Below are positions 56,066-64,000 of a stretch of 64,000 nucleotides of DNA, one piece after another. How positions within the stretch are numbered: the first letter of the stretch is position 1; every line of letters starts with the position of its first letter. Location of the stretch: NCBI GenBank assembly GCA_021234155.1, contig JAJEKV010000005.1, forward strand, positions 17,096,089 to 17,160,088. Reading direction: 5' to 3'. This stretch comes from Isoetes taiwanensis (Eukaryota; Streptophyta; Lycopodiopsida; Isoetales; Isoetaceae). The position numbers and the translations under genes were made by a program. The notes below the pieces were generated by a model that searched no databases, had not been told where the DNA came from, and saw nothing but the letters and a program-made list of their open reading frames with translations.

Positions 56066-57065
56066 ATGTCTAGCAGGTTTGGTGCTGGCTTACTGAATGC
56101 CATTGAGGTGTTTAAAGGTGACTCTGGATTCCAAGTTTGGAAGGAGAAAATAAAGCAAGTTTTACAAGTTGAAGATTTGTGGGAGCTGATTGAAGGGGAT
56201 GATCCTGAAACAAGCTCCAGAGGCAGAGTTCATGATGTAATTGAACAAGGAAGCTCCTCAACTAATGGGGAGCAATCTGAAGAAACTTAGACCAGAGAAG
56301 TTGTTACAAGTTCTAAAGGAGGCTCAGGTGAAGTTACTGCAAAACTAAGGGAGGCTCAAGGTATAATTATGAGCAAAGTAGGGTCAAAGAGGTATGAGTC
56401 CTAAACAAATGTGGAAGTATTTGATGATGACTTATGAAGAGAAAACATCTTCTCAAATAGATGTGTTGGAAAATGAACTTAGAAGACTGAAGTTTCGAGA
56501 AAAGGATGATGTTAATGAATTTTTCCAAACCTTTGATAACATCATTGCTGATTTGGAAGGTGCAGGGGTGTTTTACACTCAACAACAGCAGGTTTTGGCA
56601 ATCTCAAGATCAGTAGCAAGTCTTGGAAATGTTTCTATTTTCATTAGAACAATAGCAAAGACTAGGTCTGATGCAGAAAAAGGATGCTGAAAACAGAGAT
56701 AGAACAAACAAAGGTCATGGAAGAAGAAGATACTGCTCAGATCTTATTTACAAAAGGAAAGGGGAAATCTGAAAATCGATCTAAAGGTAAAATTGGTCCA
56801 TGCTTTAATTGTAATCAGCTAGGGCACATTTAAGATAAACTGTCCTAACTTGAACAAAGAGATATATTGCTATAACTGTGGGGAAGAGGGCATTTTGCCT
56901 CAACTTGTTCTACACCTAAGGATGCAAGCAAGGGCAGGGGAAGAGGAGGAAGGTCTGGTTTCAACTTCAGAGGAAGAGGGAGAGGCAGGGGCAGAAATGC
57001 AGAAGCAAATGTTGCAGAAGAAGTTTTTCTGGAAGAGGAGGAAGCTGAAGAAAACGATGAGGTAA
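56066..57065 (+). pseudogene. copia gag region with two zinc knuckles
   Basis: Starts with MSSRFGAGLLNAIEVFKGDS five bases after the primer site; AIEVFKGDSGFQVWKEKIKQ is the usual copia gag beginning. A stop at 56288 and frame changes follow. 56394-56690 gives the UBN2-like helical part (NELRRLKFREKDDVNEFF and IIADLEGAGV). Two CCHC knuckles are seen: CFNCNQLGHI...C near 56790-56840, and CYNCGEEGHFASTC near 56870 when one frame shift is allowed. An Arg/Gly-rich segment follows. Confidence 0.85.
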
Positions 57066-58387
57066 GAAATTGCAAATTGTTTGCAACTTGTGAAAAACAT
57101 ATTGATAAGAATGATGATCTTTTGATTTTAGATAGTGGAGCAGAAAAGTCAATTGCATGCGCGAGAAAAATCTTGAAAGAATGCAAGGGAACAAATGGAG
57201 GCCATATGCAAGTTGGGAATGGGGATTTGCAAAAAAATAAAAGATGTTGGAGTGTTGGGACTTTTTGATTTGAATGGAAGAAGTGTGAATTTGCAAAATG
57301 TTCTATGTGTGCCAAGCCTTGTTATTCTATTTCCCAACTTGTAGACATGGGATTTAAAGTTGTCTTTGAACAAATGGATTGCAAAATCTATGAAGGGAAT
57401 GAACTCAAATTTTTGGGAAGAAGAGTTGAAAACTTGTTTGGCATAAATGCTAGAAACTTTGAATAATCCATAAATCTCATAACAAAACCTGATATTGAAA
57501 CTTGGCATGAAAGATTGGGATATTCAAATTTCAAAAACATTGAATTCATGATCAAACAGGGATGGATCAAATCAGATATATTGAAGGAGAATCATGTTTG
57601 CAAAGGTTGTTAGTTAGGCAAACATTCAAGATTGCCTTTCACAAAAGGATAAAGGAAAGCTAAAGATGTTCTTGAGTTGATTCATACTGACTTATGTGGG
57701 CCTTTGAATGTGAAAGGAATTACTGGGAAACGATATTTCATAACATTTGTGGATGATTTTAGCAGGAGAACCAAAGTATACTGCTTGAGAACAAAAGATC
57801 TGGCTTATGAAGCCTTCAAAACATTTGCTGCTGAAGCTGAATGTCAAACAGGAAAAATGATCAAGTGTGTACGTTCAGATAGAGGTGGTGAGTATCTCTC
57901 TTACAAATTTAGGAAATATTGCATAAGTAGGGGAATAAAAAGACAGTTCACATGCAGTTATACACCCCAACAGAATGGGGTTGCAGAAAGGAAAAATAAA
58001 TCCATTTTAAATGCTGTGAGATCCATGCTTAAGCATGCAGGTCTATCAAACTTCCTTTGGGAAGAAGCAGTTAAGACTGCTGTGCTAGTGCAAAATGTTC
58101 TACCTACCAAAAGCTTACAAGGTATGTGTCCAGAATATTTGTGGTCAGGAAACATGCCTAACTTTGAAAAATACAGGGTATATGGTTGCTTGGGAAATAC
58201 ACATATTCCAAAGGAAAACAAGCTCAAACTAGATGATAGATCCCTGATTACATATTTGGTAGGGTATGATGAGCATTCAAAAGGTTATAGAATGTATAAC
58301 CTAGAGAAAAGAAATGTTATAGTTAGTAGAGATGTGGTTTTTGTGGAAGGAGAGTTGTACAGACCAAAGACTATGGAAAAGATCTAG
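57066..58387 (+). pseudogene. copia protease and integrase
   Basis: LLILDSGAEKSIAC (near 57120) is the aspartic protease site. WHERLGYSNFKNIEFMIKQG (near 57500) is the pre-integrase region, with a Cys-rich HVCKGC interrupted by a TAG at 57610. The integrase core frame starts at 57677 with HTDLCGP (Asp5), RSDRGGEY (Asp68) and GVAERKNKS (Glu104). The last pair is separated by 35 residues, the DD35E rule. VYGCLGNTHIPKE and GYDEHSKGYRMYN follow. Ends at a stop at 58385. Protease and integrase are in different frames. Confidence 0.92.
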
Positions 58388-58441
58388 AATAATGCCAAAT
58401 CATTAGAGGACAGCAATGCAAATCTGAAAGATACAGCAGAC

Positions 58442-59345
58442 TTGGTTGACAAAGATGATGATGTTATGCAAAATCTGGATACAAATCCCAAGAATGATAA
58501 TGTTAATGAGGGAGAAAACATAGAAGACAATGCAAACAATGAGGAAGACCATGAAAATGAAGAAGATGTAAGGGAAAAACCCAAGAGAAGATCAGAAGCT
58601 GAAAGACTAATGAAGAAGGCTGATTTTGATACTAAGCTTTATGGCAGAAAAGAGGATGGCAGAAGTTCCAGGTTGCAGCTACATGAAAAGGACCCTGAGG
58701 CACTTATAATAATGCAAACAGGAGTACCTGAGACCTTTGATGAAGCAATGAATAGTGTGGATGCAAATAAATTGAAAGAGGCCATGAATGACGAAATAAA
58801 CTCCTTTGATAGGACGTCTACACATATGAATTGGTTGATCTGCCAAAAGGAAAGCAAACAGTAGGAAATAAATGGATATATAAACTGAAAAGAAATGCAG
58901 ATGGAAGTCCTAAATTTAAGGCAAGGCTGGTTGCACAGGGATATACACAAAAGAAAGGCATAGACTTTGAGGAAACGTACTCACCTGTGGTTAAACTAAC
59001 TAGTATCAGGATGGTTATCTCAGTTGCAAATGCATTAAATTTAGATTTGCATCATATGGACGTTTGTACTGCTTTTCTTAATGCTGAATTAGAAGAAGAA
59101 GTCTACATGAGGCAAGCTCAGGGCTATGAAAAGGGCAAAGACAAAGTTTGGAAACTAAACTGAGCTGCTTATGGTTTAAAACATGCCCTAAGACAATGGT
59201 ACATGTGTATCAATCAATATTTGAAAGAGCAGGGTTTTGAAAAATTGAAATGTGTATATTTTAAGAAAAGAAGACAAATTTTGTATAATGGCCATATATG
59301 TGGATGATTGCATCCTAGCTGCTAATTAAACCAATGCAAAGAGAT
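58442..59345 (+). pseudogene. copia reverse transcriptase
   Basis: An acidic linker precedes PETFDEAMNSVDANKLKEAM. A frame shift near 58830 leads to GNKWIYKLKRNADGSPKFKA, RLVAQGYTQKKGIDFEETY and SPVVKLTSIRM, then DLHHMDVCTAFLNAELEEEV and QGYEKGKDKVWKLN with a stop (TGA) where copia normally has K-LYGLKQ. The catalytic AIYVDDCILAA is encoded in another frame near 59293. All copia RT blocks are present; three breaks prevent translation. Confidence 0.9.
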
Positions 59346-59364
59346 TCTCAAAAGGAGATACAAA

Positions 59365-60186
59365 ATGACAGACTTGGGAGAACTGTCTAAATTCTTGGGC
59401 ATACAGGTGAAAAGATGTAGGGAGAAAGGATTGATTTCTCTCTGTCAAAATGATTATATTGATACAGTGCTGGAAAAGTTTAACATGGAGAATTGCAATC
59501 CAGTAAAAGTGCCCATTCTACCTGGAACAAAATTGTCAAAGGACATGAGTCCAAAAACAGATAAGGAAAGAATAAGAATGTCAAAGATACCTTATAGACA
59601 ACTTGTAGGATGCTTGCTCTTTGTTGCAAATAATACTAGGACAGACATAGCCTTTGTGGTGAATAATTTGAGCAGATTTAATAGTGATCCAGGTTATGGT
59701 CATTGGCAGGTTGCAAAGAAAGTGCTGAGATATCTAAAGGGATCAAAATATAAAGGAGTAATGTACAGTACTAAAGATCTGAAAATGAAGGCATATAGTG
59801 ATGCAGAATGGTGTGGAGATGTTGATGAAAGAAAATCAACTTTGGGTTATGTTCTGTTTTTAGGTGGTGGACCTATAAGTTGGAGGAGTAAAAAGAAAAC
59901 TTCTATTGCACTCTCAACTGCTGAATCTGAATATGCATCCACAACTTTGGCAGCAAAAGAAATTGTATGGGCAAGGAGATTTTTAGAAGAACTTGGTATT
60001 AAGCAAGAAGGGAGTACAGTTCTATTCTGTGATAATCAAAGTTGTATTGCAATGACTAAAAATCCAGTTTTGCATGAGAGGACTAAGCATATAGAAATGG
60101 AAATGCACTTCATCAGGGATATGGTGAGCAAGGAAGAAATAAGCTTAAAATACATTTGCTTTAAGAAACAGATAGCGAGGATATAA
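59365..60186 (+). pseudogene. copia RT thumb and RNase H
   Basis: The longest clean frame of the element (273 residues): MTDLGELSKFLGIQVKR, PYRQLVGCLLFVANNTRTDI, HWQVAKKVLRYLKG, AYSDAEWCGDVDERKSTLGY, ISWRSKKKTSIALSTAESEY and LFCDNQSCIAMTKNPVLHER. RNase H catalytic Asp (YSDAEW), Glu (AESEY) and Asp (FCDNQS) are preserved. The ATG shown is internal to Pol. The C-terminus ends slightly early. Confidence 0.93.
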
Positions 60187-60322
60187 TGACTAAAGTCTTA
60201 GGAGGAAAAAGGTTTGAAATTAACATACTTGTTGAATTGCAAAGAGACTGAAAGATTGTGATCAGAAACAGGAAATATTGAGATTAACATGCTGATTGAA
60301 CTGCAATGCAAGATTATGATCT

Positions 60323-60333
60323 GAAGGGGAAAA
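60323..60333 (+). promoter_or_regulatory. polypurine tract
   Basis: GAAGGGGAAAA lies directly before the TG of the 3' LTR and serves as plus-strand primer site in retroelements. Confidence 0.9.
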
Positions 60334-61425
60334 TGTTAGAACTTCATGTTCATATCATAATCTTAAATATGAATAGTCACTGAAGGTTATACAGTTGTCA
60401 TGATTATTTGTTCAGGGACATGTTGTAGCACTGAGAAAAGGTCGAGTTAACATGGTAAAAGGAAAAAATCCATTATTCACAGTGCACCCGAGATTGATTG
60501 ATCCTGTGTGAGAATGTATAAAAGACAATTAGAAGACAATGGGACATGTAAATAATGTAAATAGACGATTATGATATTACAAAGAGACAATGGTCTAATG
60601 CCCGGGGGATGCACCTATTGTATAGGGGGTATACCACCTGCGTGCAAGGGGTCGGCAAAAACCCCCTTGTATACGTGTTTGAATTTTTTCAAAAACCCCC
60701 TTTCCAGCCATATACAGTGCCAAAAGCGCCCTTAAAACCTCAAAAAGCTACCCCTACGTACGAGTATATGTACGGTTTAAGGGAAAAACAAACCCTTTCG
60801 GGTCACTCACATGGTTTGTATGGCCAAAACTATGTGAACCCCCCTTGGTCTAATGGTTAAATATTGAACCATTGACTTATTGTTATTTTACAGTTTAAAA
60901 TCTAGGTCCAATAGGAAATGACCGGGATGCTTATATATCGGTTCCAATGGATCACAGACAAAGGAACACTAGATCGGTCAGGCTTAACCAGGAATCCAAT
61001 CTGTTAAATAAAACAAAGATGTATAGAATCGAAGACAGTGAATCATATAGCGTTCTGGAGCAATTGAACTAAGGTTTGTGGTGTTAAAGGTAGATTGGAG
61101 ATTGATTCATTCTTATTGCTACAGTAGCCCGTTGAAGTGAAATTATATTACTATGGTATAAGGGTTCGATAATGGTTTCATATTCATAGTTAAATGTAAA
61201 GCTTAACCATAGTGATCTAATGTTGTTAAGGAAATTAATGAGATATGAGGTTGTGATGATCTCATGATTTGTAGGATTTGTATTGTTGTATTGCTGAAGA
61301 TACTATATGATTGAAGTGATTATTAAACATATTGCTTAAAGCATAACAAAGTGTCAAGGCAAATTATTCATGAAAATAGTCTGATAACATTGTGACAGTG
61401 ATTCTAACAGACTAATTTTCTTACA
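60334..61425 (+). repeat. 3' LTR of the copia element, carrying a MITE insertion
   Basis: Matches the 5' LTR on both sides of the MITE. Without the MITE and one duplication copy it is 837 bp, against 826 bp for the 5' LTR. Confidence 0.95.
60601..60845. mobile_element. ~245-bp MITE in the copia 3' LTR, same family as 4034-4272
   Basis: Absent from the 5' LTR, so the insertion is directly shown. The LTR phrase TGGTCTAATG is duplicated at 60591-60600 and 60846-60855 (maximum 10 bp; the true duplication may be 8 or 9). The left end CCCGGGGGATGCAC is inversely related to the right end GTGAACCCCCC. It shares GTATACGT-type cores and A-rich runs with the other copy. Noncoding. It is younger than the copia element. 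Confidence 0.9.
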
Positions 61426-61655
61426 GGAAGCGCCCCCACCTCACTCATCCTTTGCAAAGTCCCTCAACGACGATGGGGAAGCGCCCCCACCTCACTCATC
61501 CTTACTGTTCGAGGGGATGCGCCCCCATCTCACCCATCCTATTCGAGGAGAAGCACCCCCATCTCACTCATCCTGCTCGAGGGGAAACGGCCCACCTCAC
61601 TCATCGACCTCACTCTCGAGAAGGAAGCTCGAGGAGGAAGTGCCCCCATCTCACT
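61426..61655. repeat. GCGCCCCCACCTCACTCATCC minisatellite
   Basis: At least six degenerate units contain CCCCCA(C/T)CTCACTCATCC, separated by TTCGAGG(G)GA- or CAACGACGATGGGGAA-type pieces of variable length. The array spans the copia insertion site, with a stub on the left of the element. Confidence 0.85.
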
Positions 61656-62610
61656 AGCTCACTCACTCACTTTCTTTTTTCTTTTTAGTTGTTGTTGTTT
61701 GGGGTTTTATGCATGGTACCATTTTGTATACTTTTCAGCAGATTATATATACCTGTAAGCACCTCCATGTCTCCATGTCTCGGATGTATTCATGCATGGT
61801 ACCATTTTGTATACAATTATCAACACATACCCACAAGCATATCATTCACAACCACCCTCTAAGACCTTTAAGAGACACTATACTACACCCTTTAGATGGC
61901 TACTCCAAAGGTGCCCCTCGAGGTTATACACCCCCTCTAGGTAGCCACCCTAGAGGTTAGATCATGTCAGCCATCATAGTGGGATATCCACTCCGACTTT
62001 ATTGGAACCTATCTCGGCCACCCTTCTGCCTTTTGTAAATCTCCGTTTAAAAATCTTCGTTCGAGGTCGTTAGAACTCGGGCCAATGTAATTGTAGGGTA
62101 TCCCCTACGCACACCATAGGTCCATCCCCCTTGGATGTCTCCAAAGGTTTGTCAACAAGGGCCAATCACATGATACTTAATCACTTCTAGGTGCATCTTA
62201 TATACACATGCTACTTTTGTTCTTTGGCATGTGGGATATTGATAGGTTTAGGGTTTTTGTGCTATTGGACTACTCTACCACGTAAGACATAGATCCAAAA
62301 TTACTTTAACATTCATGAATACAAAATTCAAACTTAACATCCTTGGATTTGAACCTAACACCTATTCAATATCTATCAAATGAACAAACCAACACACCTT
62401 TTGAATGTATATTACTTATTAAGGAAACATTAATAACATAGTCTAAACAATAACATTATCGTACAAGCACAGAAAACACAAGTAGAAGAATACAAGATGT
62501 ATCAACTCATCATCATCATCATTATTTATTAAAACATCAATACATCAAAGTCATCATCATGACAATCCAGATGGTAAGTGGCTTTGATCACGTTTATCAT
62601 CATCATCATT
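61656..62610. other. no gene; small repeats
   Basis: The phrase CATGGTACCATTTTGTATAC occurs at 61711 and 61795. CAT/ATC triplet runs occur from 62505 to 62665, extending into the end of the transposase ORF. Nothing else is recognised. Confidence 0.45.
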
Positions 62611-62613
62611 TGC

Positions 62614-63547
62614 TCACAACAATGTGTGTTCACTCATCATCACCATCATCATCATCATTATCGACAACATAGGTGGTAAGTTGGCTCGATCCGTTTCTTC
62701 ATCCTTAGGATCTAGAAGGTGAAATAAAGGATGTCCTTTGATAGCATAATTTCCTTTCATTAGTGGGATTCTAACACCACATACTTGTATAGAGTAAACC
62801 TTTGCAGCTCCTTCTTGAGAACATAATTTATAACCTCTCTTTGAACTTGGAATTTTTTTTAAGTAAGTTCCTTCTAATATACTTTCACCTTTTAAGAACC
62901 ATGTTCCATTATCTTTGAAGTCTTTTTCCACTACATACTTCTCTCGTGTACATGCAAGCAACCAAAAGTCATCCCCAGGGGGTTTTTTGTGCGCCCAACG
63001 CAAAGTAATCTCCACATTTGACCCGGTCAGCAATATTAACACCTGAATATAAGGGCCTTTGTAACTTCCTAACCTCAACTGCATCACAAGTAGATGAAGA
63101 AGCAGGTTCAATTTCCACCGGTTCCCAATTATTCCCATATGTTGTATTCTCGCATCCATCCCAATGTTCATCTAAACAAAAACTACAAAAGCATGAGAAT
63201 CTTCGAACCTGTAATTGAGTTGTTGATCCCAAGCTGAATGCATGTACACTATGAATTTTTTGAGTATCCTTCACCATATGTGCTCCCCATTCCTTACGCC
63301 TATCGACTTCTCCTGCTTTAGCTTCCCAAAAAAATCTTTTAATATCTTTCATTTTTGTTTTCGGTTCCTCTTTAGAAGAAACTGTACCAGAAAATAACTC
63401 CTTGGCAGCCTCCACAATATCATGTGCATTCTCTATCTTAGTATCAGGATATAGGAGTTGGATCATTCTGATCCACCTCTTTAATTCAGCAGCCTTGCCA
63501 TCATGTTCTCCCTTTTCGTGATTTGAACCAAAGTAATTCCACATCAT
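62614..63547 (-). pseudogene. second large copy of the 33.4-kb element's transposase, C-terminal half
   Basis: Begins after an AG acceptor with MMWNYFGSNHEKGEHDGKAA, matching LLWNFFASSHGKGEHDGAEQ of the other copy (the candidate catalytic Glu region). AKELFSGTVSSKEEPKTKM and VRRFSCFCSFC (the CFCxxC pair) follow. A frame shift near 63000 joins it to GDDFWLLACTREKYVVEKDF, LEGTYLKK and HPLFHLLDPKDEETDRANLP. This copy preserves a longer C-terminal domain than the 35581 copy. The part with the two Asp motifs should lie upstream beyond 63547 but is not seen. Ends in a CAT-repeat-encoded Met run. Confidence 0.65.
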
Positions 63548-64000
63548 CTATTGTTTAAATTTGGTTTTCCTGACTATCCAAAAACTTTTTGGATTTTCTT
63601 TTAAGAATAATTTCCTAAGGTTTTAAAGTTTTAACTGCCTGAAAAAATTTCCAGTATTCCAAAAATCGAGTTTGCGCCTTTTTCCTATGATTTAGAAATT
63701 AATTTTTCTAAGCTTCAGCTATAAGCTCTATTACGATTTTCCTTTTCGATAGGTCGAAAGGGGTTCCGTTGTTGGCTTTGTGGAAGTTCTTCGACATGAT
63801 TTGCGCTATTGTTTGCATCGAATCCGCCAAGGAGGGGTTTGGCTTTGAAGATTGTTTTTAGGGCGCCCCATCTTCAGATTTCTTGCCCAACGATTGGGCC
63901 TCAGGTGCCATGCCATCGTTGATGTAAAATTTGTATTTTCGTTCTTCAAAATGCAAGCATTACCATGAAAAATCATTCGACAAAGCTTGACAATAAATTT
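63548..64000. other. no gene seen
   Basis: AT-rich DNA without recognised coding sense. The part near 63548 may be an intron of the transposase copy. Confidence 0.35.

Larger units (their letters stand above)
55223..61425 (+). mobile_element. near-complete Ty1/copia retrotransposon with GGAAG target duplication
   Basis: LTRs at 55223-56048 and 60334-61425 both start TGTTAGAACTTC and end TTTTCTTACA. Direct repeats GGAAG lie at 55218-55222 and 61426-61430. Primer site, gag, protease, integrase, RT, RNase H and polypurine tract occur in the copia order (integrase before RT). The LTRs are still very similar apart from small indels (one of about 16 bp near the 3' end) and the MITE in the 3' LTR, so insertion is recent relative to the rest of the window. 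Several stops and frame shifts make it non-autonomous now. Confidence 0.96.

Noticed and set aside
61452-61688. 78-residue His/Pro-rich ORF
   Set aside because: It is entirely encoded by the CCTCACTCATCC minisatellite.
1-64000. CRISPR array, bacterial operon or organelle DNA
   Set aside because: No regularly spaced identical repeats, no operon structure, and no plastid or mitochondrial gene was recognised.

Overview
This window looks like intergenic DNA from a large, repeat-rich land-plant nuclear genome, probably a vascular plant; the lineage cannot be fixed from sequence alone. Evidence: fragments of plant nuclear genes that still carry GT-AG introns (glycine-cleavage T protein, HRD3/SEL1L), an ABCC transporter relic, a Ty1/copia element primed by initiator tRNA-Met, LTRs with a similar primer site, L1-like and other LINEs, hAT remains and MITEs. 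I see no intact housekeeping gene. Almost everything is a transposable element, a relic of one, or a broken gene fragment.

Layout. 0-4.9 kb: a relic of a DDE transposase, a BED-finger hAT fragment, an ABCC pseudogene and a MITE. 4.9-12 kb: a nest of one long-LTR family. It holds two solo LTRs in opposite orientation, each with a perfect 5-bp target duplication (4892-6468 and 8324-9908), a third LTR with primer site (10491-11985), and an L1 that received one of the solo LTRs. 12-15 kb: no gene seen. 15-25.5 kb: three copies or pieces of one LINE family and a T-protein gene fragment. 25.5-33 kb: AT-rich DNA with an HRD3-like pseudogene and minisatellites. 33.4-38.9 kb: a 5.5-kb DNA transposon with perfect 30-bp terminal inverted repeats, inserted in an hAT transposase relic. 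39-48.4 kb: an unusual unit with a Glu-rich ORF, about 200-bp spacer repeats, an ORF fusing a histone H3 N-terminal tail to an H3 histone fold through a long charged linker, a LINE inserted upstream, more spacer repeats and a fourth long LTR. 49.8-54.5 kb: a decayed multi-exon gene or gene cluster with RING-like, HAD/FCP1-like and Ulp1 protease parts. 55.2-61.4 kb: an almost complete copia element with 5-bp target duplications, whose 3' LTR contains a MITE. 62.6-63.5 kb: another copy of the 33.4-kb transposase family.

Most notable: the H3-tail/H3-fold ORF with its promoters and spacer repeats; the TIR element with a D/D/E-type core that I cannot place in a named superfamily; the RING + HAD + Ulp1 locus; and a LINE family whose copies end in different short tandem repeats after a conserved 3' end.
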